This document shows, in pieces, positions 9,837-18,755 of a stretch of DNA of 63,243 nucleotides. Positions within the stretch are counted from its first letter, which is position 1. Each line of letters opens with the position of its first letter. Origin of the DNA: Roseburia sp. (lineage in GTDB: Bacteria; Bacteroidota; Bacteroidia; Bacteroidales; Bacteroidaceae); the NCBI GenBank assembly GCA_023665185.1, contig JAMPEL010000014.1:1-63243 (forward strand), written 5' to 3'. Both the position numbers and the translations under genes were made by a program. The notes below the pieces were generated by a model. The model was not told where the DNA came from, ran no database searches, and saw nothing but the letters and a program-made list of their open reading frames with translations.

Positions 9837-10538
9837 ATGACGGAGCAGAAAAAACATACAGAAGACAAAACAGGAACAGAGATGCTTGCAGAGATAGGCA
9901 GACTACTGTTACTTCTGTTATGGAAGATGGTGCGCAGCATATTACGCATCATCATCAAAAGCGTCATACTGCTCATCCGCCTGATAAAGCAAGGTGTCAA
10001 GCAATGCGTCGATTTCTGGAACGATAATAACACACAGGAAAAACTGCGTAAGGCCAGAAGAAGTATCAAACACGGTAGCAAAGTGTTTGCCGAATGGATG
10101 ATGATAGCATTGCATACGATCATACGGCTCATCATCCGAGGAATAAAAAGCACCATACAAGGCATCATACACCTGAAACCAACGATTATCAAGGCTGGCG
10201 AATATGCCAAATACGCATGTATAGCTTTCGGCAGATTTATGAAAAGGGCAGGACGCGGAATACGTCTATCACACATCAAACGAAAACGGGCATACAAAAG
10301 ATTCCGCAAAAACAAAGGATTCAAAGGATTACTTAAGGATTTGACGAATCTGCTAAAGACCCTGCTGCAAAACTACATGGAGGAAGAACAGAATGAAGTG
10401 TCACCAGATGCCGTCACGGAAGATGACATTATCATGGAGGGTATTGAAGGCAAAAGCAAAGCCTACCTCACCGGAAAGAAACTTTTTTCCTCTGTCAGGA
10501 ACATTGTAGACATTGATGAAGAGGAAACAGGAAAATGA
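9837..10538 (+). CDS. Hypothetical basic amphipathic protein
   Basis: 233 aa, not recognised. About residues 20-56 and 84-112 are runs of Leu/Ile/Val broken by Lys or Arg every three or four positions (LRIIIKSVILLIRLIKQ type). These would make long amphipathic helices rather than clean transmembrane spans. The middle is very basic (HIKRKRAYKRFRKNKGF, near 155-171) and the tail is acidic (EEEQNEVSPDAVTEDD, then IDEEE). No signal peptide or known domain is visible. It could bind the membrane surface or nucleic acid. It lies 139 bp before tonB but that gene has its own promoter. Confidence 0.7.
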   Translation: MTEQKKHTEDKTGTEMLAEIGRLLLLLLWKMVRSILRIIIKSVILLIRLIKQGVKQCVDFWNDNNTQEKLRKARRSIKHGSKVFAEWMMIALHTIIRLIIRGIKSTIQGIIHLKPTIIKAGEYAKYACIAFGRFMKRAGRGIRLSHIKRKRAYKRFRKNKGFKGLLKDLTNLLKTLLQNYMEEEQNEVSPDAVTEDDIIMEGIEGKSKAYLTGKKLFSSVRNIVDIDEEETGK

Positions 10539-10632
10539 TAGAATCAATGGAAGATAAAGTCTCAAAAACGAAAAATAACAGCGAAAAGAGAAAAAAAAAC
10601 GGTTAAGTGAATGGGAAAAGTAAAAAAAGTAT

Positions 10633-10640
10633 TACTTTTG
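10633..10640 (+). promoter_or_regulatory. -7 element (TACTTTTG) of tonB
   Basis: An exact TAnnTTTG match, 37 bp before the tonB-like start codon. Confidence 0.55.
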
Positions 10641-10677
10641 CGTCACATCGTGGGAAACAATAAAAAACATATAATCT

Positions 10678-11391
10678 ATGGAAATCAAAAAATCAAAGAA
10701 AGCAGATCTTGAAGGGCAGAAAGGTACTGGTCTTCTGATTGGTTACATCGTTGCACTTTCTGCAATGTTTGCGGCTTTCGAATGGACGACACGTGAGCAT
10801 ATCGAAACGGAACCGGTTGTCTATGCCGCATACGCTGCGATGGAAGAGGAAGTTGTTCCTATTACACAACCTATCTTCACAGCCGCACCGCCTCCACCCG
10901 CTGAAGCTCCTCAGGTAGCTGAAATCCTTGACATTGTGGATGATGACACAGAAATAGAAGAAGAGACAATCGAATCTTCTGAGTCTACAACAGAAGCAAT
11001 ATCTGGTCCGGTATCTCAGCACACAGGTCCTGTAGCTACTGGCCCTGTAGTTACAGAGGAAGAATCTGACGAAGGAACAGTCTTTCAGGTCGTAGAACAG
11101 ATGCCAGAGTTCCCTGGAGGTATGGAAGCGTTGATGAAATATCTTAGCAAAAACATCAAGTATCCTTCAATGGCATTGGACAACGGAATACAAGGACGTG
11201 TGCTTGTTTCATTCACAGTAAATAAGGACGGTTCTATTGTTGATCCGGAAGTCATGAAATCTGTAGACCCCGCACTTGACAAAGAGGCTATGCGAGTTAT
11301 CTCAACTATGCCTAAGTGGAATCCGGGAAAACAGCGTGGCAAACCGGTACGAGTAAAATATACTGTTCCTGTTGCATTCAGAATACAGTAA
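10678..11391 (+). CDS. TonB-family energy transducer
   Basis: 237 aa. A single N-terminal transmembrane anchor (about 17-36) leads to a periplasmic linker with PPPPAEAPQ and many acidic residues (about 60-140). A C-terminal TonB domain (about 142-237) starts at FPGGMEALMKYL and contains IQGRVLVSFTVNKDG and PKWNPGKQRGKPV. Such proteins pass proton-motive force from ExbB-ExbD to outer-membrane TonB-dependent receptors. The ExbB/ExbD operon lies about 2.4 kb downstream, which fits joint use but not one transcript. Bacteroidetes have many TonB paralogs, so the receptor served cannot be named. Confidence 0.92.
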   Translation: MEIKKSKKADLEGQKGTGLLIGYIVALSAMFAAFEWTTREHIETEPVVYAAYAAMEEEVVPITQPIFTAAPPPPAEAPQVAEILDIVDDDTEIEEETIESSESTTEAISGPVSQHTGPVATGPVVTEEESDEGTVFQVVEQMPEFPGGMEALMKYLSKNIKYPSMALDNGIQGRVLVSFTVNKDGSIVDPEVMKSVDPALDKEAMRVISTMPKWNPGKQRGKPVRVKYTVPVAFRIQ

Positions 11392-11524
11392 TATAACATA
11401 GACGAAATCAGCAAACTATATAGGCACGACCTACATGAACAGCCCAGAGGCAAGAGTCATGTGGTTCGTGCCTAAAATATGATAAAGAAGAATACAAATA
11501 GCAGGTATCATAAAATCCAGAAAT

Positions 11525-12499
11525 ATGTTCACGAACAAACAACTACAAGAAAAAGTAAATACATACATAAACAACATAACATACAACACCCAGCCAGAGA
11601 ACCTATATTCACCTATCAAATATGTATTGGCACTGGGTGGCAAAAGGATTCGTCCAGTATTGATGCTAATGGCATACAACCTATATAAAGAAGATGTAGA
11701 CAACATAATGCCTTGTGCCATAGGACTGGAGACATACCATAACTTTACACTATTGCATGATGACCTCATGGATTGTGCGGACATGAGGCGCGGTATGCCA
11801 ACCGTACACAAGAAATGGGATGACAACACAGCTATTTTGTCAGGAGATGCCATGCTGATATTGGCATACAAATTAATGTGCGAACATCAATCAGAACACA
11901 TACATAAAGCACTTGATACATTCACAGAAGCCACTTTGGGTGTATGCGAGGGGCAACAGTATGACATGGATTTTGAAAGCAGACCTAATGTAAAAGAAGA
12001 CGAGTATATGGAAATGATTCGTCTGAAAACATCGTTATTGCTTGCCTGCGCACTGAAAATAGGAGCACAATTGGCAAATGCAAAAGAAGAAGATACCGAG
12101 AACCTATATATATTCGGAGAAAAAATGGGATTGGCTTTCCAGCTTCAAGATGACTTGCTTGATGTATATGGTAATCCGGATGTTTTTGGAAAGAAAATTG
12201 GAGGAGATATTCTTTCCAACAAGAAAACTTTCATGTTAATCAATGCTCTGAATCTGGCAGAAGGAAAGACAAAAGAAGAATTAAAGAGTTGGACTCTCAA
12301 AAAAGAATACAACCCGGAAGAAAAAATCGCAGCTGTCACTCATATATATAATATTGTTGGAATAAAATCTGTATGCGAAGCCAAAATCAAGCAGCTTTTT
12401 GCCGAAGCTATTGAAAGTCTTAATAAAGTAAGTGTAGAGGAATACAAAAAACAGGAACTAAGAAACTTCGCAAATAACTTAATGGGAAGAGAACTTTGA
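11525..12499 (+). CDS. Polyprenyl (isoprenyl) diphosphate synthase
   Basis: A class-I trans-prenyltransferase of 324 aa. It has GGKRIRP (38-44), the first aspartate-rich motif LLHDDLMD (D79, D80, D83) followed by RRG, and the second motif LQDDLLD (D209, D210, D213). These bind Mg and the diphosphates while isopentenyl diphosphate is added. The length class (farnesyl, geranylgeranyl or longer for quinones) cannot be fixed from sequence alone. YH (71-72), five residues before LLHDD, occupies the chain-length pocket position. tatD follows after 44 bp. Confidence 0.92.
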   Translation: MFTNKQLQEKVNTYINNITYNTQPENLYSPIKYVLALGGKRIRPVLMLMAYNLYKEDVDNIMPCAIGLETYHNFTLLHDDLMDCADMRRGMPTVHKKWDDNTAILSGDAMLILAYKLMCEHQSEHIHKALDTFTEATLGVCEGQQYDMDFESRPNVKEDEYMEMIRLKTSLLLACALKIGAQLANAKEEDTENLYIFGEKMGLAFQLQDDLLDVYGNPDVFGKKIGGDILSNKKTFMLINALNLAEGKTKEELKSWTLKKEYNPEEKIAAVTHIYNIVGIKSVCEAKIKQLFAEAIESLNKVSVEEYKKQELRNFANNLMGREL

Positions 12500-12543
12500 T
12501 AAGGCAATACAAAACCACTTATCCATAATCAAGCTATAAAAAT

Positions 12544-13365
12544 ATGTACAATATAATTGATACACACGCACATCTTGACGGTGAGGAATTTTGTGATGAC
12601 ATTAGCGAAGTTCTTTATAGAGCACAAACAGCAGGTGTAAAAACCATATTAATACCAAACATAAATGGTGCGACAATTGACCACTTAATGGAGACATGTA
12701 AAAAATACAAAGAGATTTTACACCCCATGATAGGTCTGCACCCAGAGGACGTGAAAGGTCAGGAAAGTTGTAACATTATACTGGACCGCATGGAAACGAT
12801 GCTGAAAGAGCAAAAGACTTATGTCCAAAATCAAGTGTGCAGATTTATAGCCATTGGAGAAATCGGACTTGACTTTTACTGGGATGACACATATAAAGAT
12901 GAACAAAAATATGTGTTCGAGCGACAAATAGAATGGGCAGAGACTTACAATCTTCCATTAATGATACATTCAAGATCCGCACATACAGAACTTGTTGAAA
13001 TAATGGAAACGCATCGGCAGAGCAATTTAAAAGGAGTGTTTCATTGTTTTACAGGAAATGCAGAAGAAGCAAAAGCTTTGTTATCTTTTGAAGGATTCAT
13101 GCTTGGCATTGGAGGAGCTGTGACATTCAAAAAATCAGAGTTGCCGACAGTTTTAAGCTCAACCGTACCAATGTCACGCATTGTACTTGAAACGGATGCT
13201 CCATACCTAACTCCTGTCCCCTATAGAGGGAAGAGAAACGAAAGCGCATTTATAGTCAATACCGCAAAGAAAATAGCCGACATATATAAATGTACAGTAG
13301 AAGAAGTGGCACAAACGACCACAGAAAACGCGATAAAAGTATTCGGTGCATCCATTCTTTACTAA
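12544..13365 (+). CDS. TatD-family metal-dependent hydrolase
   Basis: A cytosolic TIM-barrel metallo-hydrolase, a family with DNase and quality-control roles. All expected ligands are visible in the 273-aa protein: DTHAHLD (H8, H10), GEIGLD (E106), IHSRS (H142), FHCFTG (H167) and LETDAPYL (D218). It follows the prenyl synthase closely, so the two are likely one transcript. The name YcfH/TatD paralog cannot be decided here. Confidence 0.93.
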   Translation: MYNIIDTHAHLDGEEFCDDISEVLYRAQTAGVKTILIPNINGATIDHLMETCKKYKEILHPMIGLHPEDVKGQESCNIILDRMETMLKEQKTYVQNQVCRFIAIGEIGLDFYWDDTYKDEQKYVFERQIEWAETYNLPLMIHSRSAHTELVEIMETHRQSNLKGVFHCFTGNAEEAKALLSFEGFMLGIGGAVTFKKSELPTVLSSTVPMSRIVLETDAPYLTPVPYRGKRNESAFIVNTAKKIADIYKCTVEEVAQTTTENAIKVFGASILY

Positions 13366-13647
13366 TCGGAGAGCAAATATTTCACCAAAAGAAGACCATG
13401 CAATGGAAATACTTCAAAAATCAGTCTCACGACACTTATAAAGGTACATATCAAGAGTAAAAACAGACTGAAAACCTGCTCACGATGCCGAAAAAGCACT
13501 TTTTTATGCAAAAAAAGAAACTTTGCAAAGCTTTGAGATATTTCATAACAAAAAAATGATTATTTTTGTTGCTGAATTAGCGTCTGAATCGTAAATAATT
13601 CGTAATTTGCAGCCGTTTTAAAAGATACCGTGAAAAACGGCAAAGAA

Positions 13648-13735
13648 GGAGAGATGCTCGAGTGGCTGAAGAGGCACGCCTGGAAAGCGTGTAAACGTCC
13701 AAAGCGTTTCGGGGGTTCGAATCCCCCTCTCTCCG
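13648..13735 (+). tRNA. tRNA-Ser (anticodon GGA)
   Basis: A complete class II cloverleaf: acceptor GGAGAGA (13648-13654) pairs with TCTCTCC (13728-13734), followed by a G discriminator. The anticodon loop CTGGAAA gives GGA. A long variable arm and GGTTCGAATCC T-loop are present. CCA is not encoded. Confidence 0.97.
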
Positions 13736-13820
13736 CACAGTAAAAACGAAATCAAAATACTAATAAAAAGATAAGAAACAAAATAAATAAAGTATTAATC
13801 TTAAAAAAATTAAACACACA

Positions 13821-14660
13821 ATGAAAAAAGTATTTGCAATTATTGCGATGATGGGAGTCTTTACTTTTGGTACGACTCAAGCAGTTTTGGCTCAGGACGA
13901 AGTTTCTGATGAGACATCAATGGAGCAGGTTGACTCTGCTGCTGTAGATTCTCTTGCAGCTGACACATTGGCAGAGGAAATTGTAGAAGAGACTGCGGCA
14001 CCTGCACCGGAAGTACAGGAAGGTGGTATGTACAAGACTATTAAGACAAAGTTTATCGAAGGTGATGCAGGCTTCATGGCACTTGTTGCTATCGCACTTG
14101 TGCTTGGTCTTGCTTTCTGTATCGAGCGTATCATTTATCTTGCACTCGCAGATGTAAACGTAAAGAAAATGATTGTTGGTGTTGAGAACGCACTCATCAG
14201 TAAGAGCGATGTAGAAGCTGCTAAATCTGTTTGCCGCGAAACTCGTGGACCTATTGCATCAATCTACTATCAGGGTCTTATGAGAATTAACGAAGGTGTT
14301 GATTCTGTTGAGAAATCGGTAGTTGCATACGGTGCTGTACAGGCTTCAAATCTTGAGAAGGGATGCTCATGGATTACACTCTTCATCGGTATGGCTCCAT
14401 CTCTCGGATTCTTGGGTACAGTGATTGGTATGGTACAGGCATTCGATGATATTCAGGCTGCAGGTGATATTTCTCCAACTGTCGTTGCTGGTGGTATGAA
14501 GGTTGCCCTCTTGACTACAATCTTCGGTATCGTTGTCGCACTTATTCTTCAGGTATTCTACAACTACATCTTGGCTAAGATTGAAAGTCTTACAGCTCAG
14601 ATGGAGGATTCTACTATTACTCTCCTTGACATTGTTACAAAATACAATCTCAAGAAATAA
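13821..14660 (+). CDS. exbB: MotA/TolQ/ExbB proton channel protein
   Basis: The proton-channel subunit that drives TonB. 279 aa: a cleavable-looking signal segment (1-24, ending AVLAQ), then an acidic linker rich in Glu, Asp and Ala (25-68), then transmembrane spans at about 84-103, 184-206 and 228-250. The core motif APSLGFLGTVIGM (192-204) is diagnostic. The extra N-terminal signal and acidic stretch are longer than in E. coli ExbB but frequent in Bacteroidetes. First gene of a four-gene operon with a TM protein and two ExbD proteins. Confidence 0.94.
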   Translation: MKKVFAIIAMMGVFTFGTTQAVLAQDEVSDETSMEQVDSAAVDSLAADTLAEEIVEETAAPAPEVQEGGMYKTIKTKFIEGDAGFMALVAIALVLGLAFCIERIIYLALADVNVKKMIVGVENALISKSDVEAAKSVCRETRGPIASIYYQGLMRINEGVDSVEKSVVAYGAVQASNLEKGCSWITLFIGMAPSLGFLGTVIGMVQAFDDIQAAGDISPTVVAGGMKVALLTTIFGIVVALILQVFYNYILAKIESLTAQMEDSTITLLDIVTKYNLKK

Positions 14661-14706
14661 TAATAGAAGGTAAAATACAGAAGTAAGTCTAAAATTTTAA
14701 TCTATA

Positions 14707-15171
14707 TTGAAAATGGATATTGAAAAGATTTCAAAATATGTGTTGACAGGACTTATGGCAGTCAGCATCATCATTTTCATTCTTTTCTTCGCTATAGGAT
14801 ACGACACACCTTATGAAGAAAACCCGAAAATGAATAACCCACAGTTCTTGGATGCATTGTGCATATGGACATATATTCTGATTGCAGCAGCAGCTATATT
14901 CATGCTTTGCAGCTTCGTGATGTTTATTGTACAGCACGGATTGAATAAGTCAGTAATGTACACATGGGGATTGCCAATATTATCTATTGCAATCGGTGCA
15001 GGCATCGGTGTCTCCAACCAGAGCGAGACTCTCCTCATTAACGGTAAAGAATGGAACGACCCAACAAGCATCATACTTACAGATGCTTCAATGGTATCCA
15101 TCGCAGTTCTTGCAGTCATCGCTATTGGAGTAACGGCTTGGAGTATGGTTTCGGAAATTTCAAAGAAGTAA
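14707..15171 (+). CDS. Four-helix membrane protein of the ExbB-ExbD operon
   Basis: 154 aa, function unknown. Four hydrophobic segments: about 10-28, 47-70, 80-98 and 124-147. The loop between helices 3 and 4 includes LLINGKEWNDP. It lies between exbB (46 bp) and exbD (19 bp), so it is very likely made with the complex. A protein of this type is often found at this place in Bacteroidetes exb operons. It may be an accessory or stabilising subunit (inference). Confidence 0.8.
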   Translation: MKMDIEKISKYVLTGLMAVSIIIFILFFAIGYDTPYEENPKMNNPQFLDALCIWTYILIAAAAIFMLCSFVMFIVQHGLNKSVMYTWGLPILSIAIGAGIGVSNQSETLLINGKEWNDPTSIILTDASMVSIAVLAVIAIGVTAWSMVSEISKK

Positions 15172-15190
15172 CAAATAGAAAGGAGTAATC

Positions 15191-15778
15191 ATGGGAAAGA
15201 AAAGAAAAATGCCGGGACTGAACACAAGTTCAACAGCCGACATCTCATTCATGTTGCTCATCTTCTTCCTTGTTACCACATCTATGGATACCGATCAGGG
15301 ATTGGGACGTACACTACCAAAACCACCAGAGGAAAACCAAGAAAATAACGAAATCAAAGTAAAGGAACGCAACATCTTAAATATCCGTATAAATAAGGAT
15401 AATTACCTTATGATTGGAGAAGATTATGTTTCGATTGATGACGTGAAGGAGAGAGCAAAAGAATTTATAGCTAATCCGGAGAACAAATCAACTCTCCCGG
15501 AAAAGAAACCAAAAAACATTAAGCTTCTTGGCCAGCGTATGGTTACAGAAAACCATGTAATATCAGTACAAACTGACCGTGGAACAAGTTATTGGGTATA
15601 TTTTGCAGTACAAGATAAATTAGTACAGGCATATAATGAACTCCGTAACGAATTAGCAAAAGAAGAGTTTGGTTTCAAATATGAATTCTTGACAAAAGAA
15701 CAGCAAGAAGCTATTCGCGAAGTATATCCTCAGAAAATTTCTGAGGCAGAACCTAAAAAATATGGAGCAAGTTTATAA
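15191..15778 (+). CDS. exbD: Biopolymer transporter ExbD/TolR (first copy)
   Basis: 195 aa. A short basic cytoplasmic N-terminus, one transmembrane helix (about 17-34) containing the conserved channel aspartate (D17 in STADISFMLLIFFLV), and a periplasmic domain. It carries an insert and tail longer than standard ExbD of about 140 aa. Its stop codon overlaps the start of the next exbD by one base (TAATG), so the two are translationally coupled. Confidence 0.92.
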   Translation: MGKKRKMPGLNTSSTADISFMLLIFFLVTTSMDTDQGLGRTLPKPPEENQENNEIKVKERNILNIRINKDNYLMIGEDYVSIDDVKERAKEFIANPENKSTLPEKKPKNIKLLGQRMVTENHVISVQTDRGTSYWVYFAVQDKLVQAYNELRNELAKEEFGFKYEFLTKEQQEAIREVYPQKISEAEPKKYGASL

Positions 15779-16242
15779 TGAGCAGATTTAATAAAAATGG
15801 CGGTCGCGAAATGCCTGAGATGAATACTTCATCTCTTCCTGACTTGATTTTTACTATCCTGTTTTTCTTCATGATGGTAACAACTATGCGTGAAGTAACA
15901 TTGAAGGTCAAGTTTGAAAAACCGGTAGGAACTCAGCTTGAGAAACTTGCACGTAAGTCTTGTACTTCTTTTATCTACATTGGTAAGCCGACTGATGCAT
16001 TGAAGTCACAATTTGGAGATGGAACACGTATCCAGCTTAATGACAAATATGCGGAGGTAAATGAAGTTTATGATTATGTAATGACAGATCGTAACGAATT
16101 GGCAGAAGTTGACAAACCGTTTTATACAGTTTCACTCAAAGTAGATAAAGAAACTCCAATGGGTATTATAACAGACGTAAAGCAGGTTCTTCGTAAATCT
16201 TATGCTCTTAAGATTGTTTATTCTGCAAATAAACCTAATTAG
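15778..16242 (+). CDS. exbD: Biopolymer transporter ExbD/TolR (second copy)
   Basis: 154 aa, the usual ExbD length. The helix at about 21-36 holds the channel aspartate D22 in SLPDLIFTILFFFMM. The periplasmic part ends with KIVYSAN. Two unequal ExbD genes in tandem are usual in Bacteroidetes and suggest a hetero-oligomer in the ExbB channel (inference). Last gene of the operon; a strong terminator follows. Confidence 0.92.
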   Translation: MSRFNKNGGREMPEMNTSSLPDLIFTILFFFMMVTTMREVTLKVKFEKPVGTQLEKLARKSCTSFIYIGKPTDALKSQFGDGTRIQLNDKYAEVNEVYDYVMTDRNELAEVDKPFYTVSLKVDKETPMGIITDVKQVLRKSYALKIVYSANKPN

Positions 16243-16316
16243 TAAAACTAAATTACTCAAAAGGATATAGCAAACATTTTTATGTTACTGTAAGTTTGCA
16301 AAATTATATATATAAA

Positions 16317-16366
16317 AATAGGAGATAAATACTAATTATCAGAGTATTTATCTCCTATTTTTTTGC
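16317..16366 (+). terminator. Terminator of the exbB-exbD operon
   Basis: A perfect 17-bp stem (16317-16333 with 16343-16359), a 9-nt loop and a T-run directly after: a textbook intrinsic terminator, 75 bp past the last stop. Confidence 0.93.
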
Positions 16367-16507
16367 ATTACCACCTTTGCGAACAAATCTACTCTCATTT
16401 CTATTGGTAGTATTTCACAGAGTGTGTCTGAGACATGTTTGCCTCAGGAGTGATGATGCAAAGTTAATTGAAAAATTGTATCTCATGCCAAATTCGTTAA
16501 TATTGTA

Positions 16508-16684
16508 ATGCTACTGGACGAGGAAACGGGCACTACAGAGAAACGACCCGCCAGCAACAAGGCTGCGCCTATACTGATTGCCGAAAGGCATCGGGAGTCG
16601 TCCTGCTGTGCAGATTCTTTTGCAGTCAGACAGGTTCCTCGGCTAATAAAACCAAGTTCCGTCAGTCCAAGAACAATGTTTTGA
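16508..16684 (+). CDS. Possible small open frame, 58 codons
   Basis: ATG to TGA, starting MLLDEETGTTEKRPASNKAA. It is richer in GC than the DNA on either side. No ribosome-binding site is convincing and no family is recognised. The opposite strand is also open over much of it, which weakens the coding case. It may be a fragment of a decayed gene or a structured RNA. Confidence 0.25.
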   Translation: MLLDEETGTTEKRPASNKAAPILIAERHRESSCCADSFAVRQVPRLIKPSSVSPRTMF

Positions 16685-16926
16685 CATAGTATCCATCTAT
16701 TCGCATATAGCTTTTATTGGCCCAAATTAGTAATGTTGTACCTAAACATTTTGGAAAAAAGTATCCTCAAATTCATTTTTTTTGAAAAAAAACGCTCTTG
16801 TCGTGAGCAAAATTAAATACAGTTTGTTAATAAGTCAGTCGAAAGGCAAAATGAGATTCATGCCAAAGACAAAACAACATCGATTATTAGCAATAAAAAT
16901 ATGTCTAACAAAAAACCTTTACAATT

Positions 16927-18099
16927 ATGAAGAAATCGACATTAACCCTAACAGTTGCACTCGGTGCATGTGCATTAACCGCCAATGCTCAAAACAATCT
17001 GACAGAAAGCAAACTCACAGACAATTGGTTTATAGGTATTAGTGGCGGTGTTTATGAGCCTACAGCAGGTTCGAAATTCTTTGGCGACATGCGTCCTTCC
17101 ATCAAATTAGAAGTAGGCCGCTATCTTACTCCCGTATTTGGTCTCTCTGCAAGCGTACAGACAGGCATCAATGATAATAACGGCAACAGCCACTCACACC
17201 TATTTTCAAACCATCATGGAGGAAATGCAGCCTTTGACTATACCAATGTAGGTTTGAATGGACTCTTCAACATCAGCAACTTCTTCGGAGGATATAATGG
17301 CGCACCACGTCCTTTTGAATTGGTAGCAGAAGCCGGAGCAGGATGGGGGCATTTCTATGGATTAAGCTCATCCGATTCTCCAAAGAAAGATAAGAATTTC
17401 ATAAGTGTAAACTTTGGACTCGGACTGAACTTCAATGTCTCTGATGCTCTCCAGATTAATGTAAAGCCAGGCATCACTTATGCCCTGAACGGCAAGAACG
17501 GCAACAACATGAATGTAAACTCTTCATACCTTACGTTCATGGCGGGTGTGACGTACAAATTCAAAAACAGCAATGGCACTCATAACTTCCAAATCAGTGA
17601 CAAGCAATATACCCAAGAGCAAATTGACGAGATGAATGACCGAATCAACCGTATGAGAGGCACATACGAAAACGTCATTTCTGATAAGGACTATGCTATC
17701 ACCAACCTGAAAGCACAGTTAGCCACAGAAAAAGCGAAAGACAAGACTGTAATTGTCAACAAGACAACAACACAGCTTGCTCCAGTAGTTATATTCGATC
17801 AGGCAAAGAGTGTCATCAACAAGTCACAACAACCATCAGTACAGATGATTGCAACATACATGAAAAATCATCCGGAAAGTACTGTAACGATTAAGGGATA
17901 CGCTTCTCCTGAAGGAGACAAAGATTTCAATCAAAAGCTGTCAGAGAAGCGCGCTACAGCTGTTTACAACATGCTTGTAAATACATATAAGATTTCTCCG
18001 GATAGACTAAAGACTGAAGGTCTTGGAGCCACAAATGAAGTATTCAGCGAAAGCGACTGGAACAGAGTTTGTGTGTTCTTGGAAAATAATACAAGATAG
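16927..18099 (+). CDS. OmpA-family outer-membrane protein (first paralog)
   Basis: 390 aa with a signal peptide (1-21, ending LTANAQ). Residues about 25-220 form an outer-membrane beta-barrel with alternating hydrophobic strands. Then comes a coiled-coil linker (about 230-275, QIDEMNDRINRM). The C-terminal OmpA peptidoglycan-binding domain (about 285-388) has VVIFDQAKSVI, TIKGYASPEG and NQKLSEKRATAV. It ties the outer membrane to the wall. A paralog of the same build is encoded at 29853-31001. Alternate upstream in-frame starts are not likely because the signal peptide begins exactly at this ATG. Confidence 0.93.
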   Translation: MKKSTLTLTVALGACALTANAQNNLTESKLTDNWFIGISGGVYEPTAGSKFFGDMRPSIKLEVGRYLTPVFGLSASVQTGINDNNGNSHSHLFSNHHGGNAAFDYTNVGLNGLFNISNFFGGYNGAPRPFELVAEAGAGWGHFYGLSSSDSPKKDKNFISVNFGLGLNFNVSDALQINVKPGITYALNGKNGNNMNVNSSYLTFMAGVTYKFKNSNGTHNFQISDKQYTQEQIDEMNDRINRMRGTYENVISDKDYAITNLKAQLATEKAKDKTVIVNKTTTQLAPVVIFDQAKSVINKSQQPSVQMIATYMKNHPESTVTIKGYASPEGDKDFNQKLSEKRATAVYNMLVNTYKISPDRLKTEGLGATNEVFSESDWNRVCVFLENNTR

Positions 18100-18124
18100 T
18101 TCTATCGTACATAATCAATCATGT

Positions 18125-18160
18125 AGGAGGCAAGTGTCTATCACAGGATGCTTACCTCCT
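18125..18160 (+). terminator. Probable terminator of ompA
   Basis: Inverted repeat AGGAGGCAAG / CTTACCTCCT with one mismatch, 25 bp after the stop, followed by a T-rich tail. Confidence 0.55.
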
Positions 18161-18611
18161 GCTTTCATTATTATTTCATGAATACACACATTCCCACCTT
18201 ATTTATCACTGGTTGCAACCTCCAACTTTCATTATATTTACAGAAAATGCCACTATCAAAATCCAACTCTTGCCAATGTGCGCCACTATACCACCAATGA
18301 CATTGCCGCAAGTTGAAAATAAAAATCCAATACACTAAAAAAGTATTTTCAGGACGCACAAGCCTCTCCTTTCAAAATGCACAAATCAAAAACTCAAGAC
18401 AAACTAATCTTAAGTGTACACCTTTCGGACTAAGACTATGTATAAAATATAGAACATCCATCATGATTGACGTCTGGAAATCTCATGCAATATTGCAAAA
18501 GTTCAAAATGTCAGATTTTATCCCCAACTCATATATTGAGATTTATCTATGCTTATTTTTGAACAACTAAACGCATACAAGTGTCCTTGCATGGTTTAGC
18601 GAACAAATATA

Positions 18612-18654
18612 GAAATGTCCCCAAAAGTTTCAACCAAACCTTTAGGGACATTTC
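18612..18654 (-). terminator. Terminator-like hairpin after relA/spoT
   Basis: A 10-bp perfect stem (18612-18621 with 18645-18654) with further pairing inside the loop (AAAAGTTT against AAACCTTT). It is about 100 bp past the relA/spoT stop, between convergent genes. Confidence 0.6.
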
Positions 18655-18755
18655 CATCTATATAAAACAGATGTATCCGCAATTCATATTATAACAACGC
18701 ACATAATATAGAATCATCACGCTTATTGAATACACCAATTATTCAATAGAACCAA

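Larger units (their letters stand above)
16243..16926. other. 684-bp intergenic stretch between exbD and ompA
   Basis: It holds the exb terminator at its left end, a more GC-rich segment around 16500-16680 with a 58-codon open frame (16508-16684), and AT-rich DNA leading to ompA. No known RNA gene or protein family was recognised. Confidence 0.6.
18100..18755. other. 656-bp intergenic stretch between convergent ompA and relA/spoT
   Basis: Apart from the hairpins at each end I see only AT-rich DNA. Open frames of 62 and 85 codons exist on opposite strands (18171-18359 minus, 18313-18570 plus). They lack ribosome-binding sites and recognisable protein character, so I do not call them genes. 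Confidence 0.6.

Noticed and set aside
16243-16926. A known RNA such as RNase P RNA, tmRNA or a riboswitch in the gap after exbD
   Set aside because: No conserved core of these RNAs was found on either strand.
18313-18570. An 85-codon frame between ompA and relA/spoT
   Set aside because: AT-rich with no ribosome-binding site, signal or domain; another frame overlaps it on the opposite strand.
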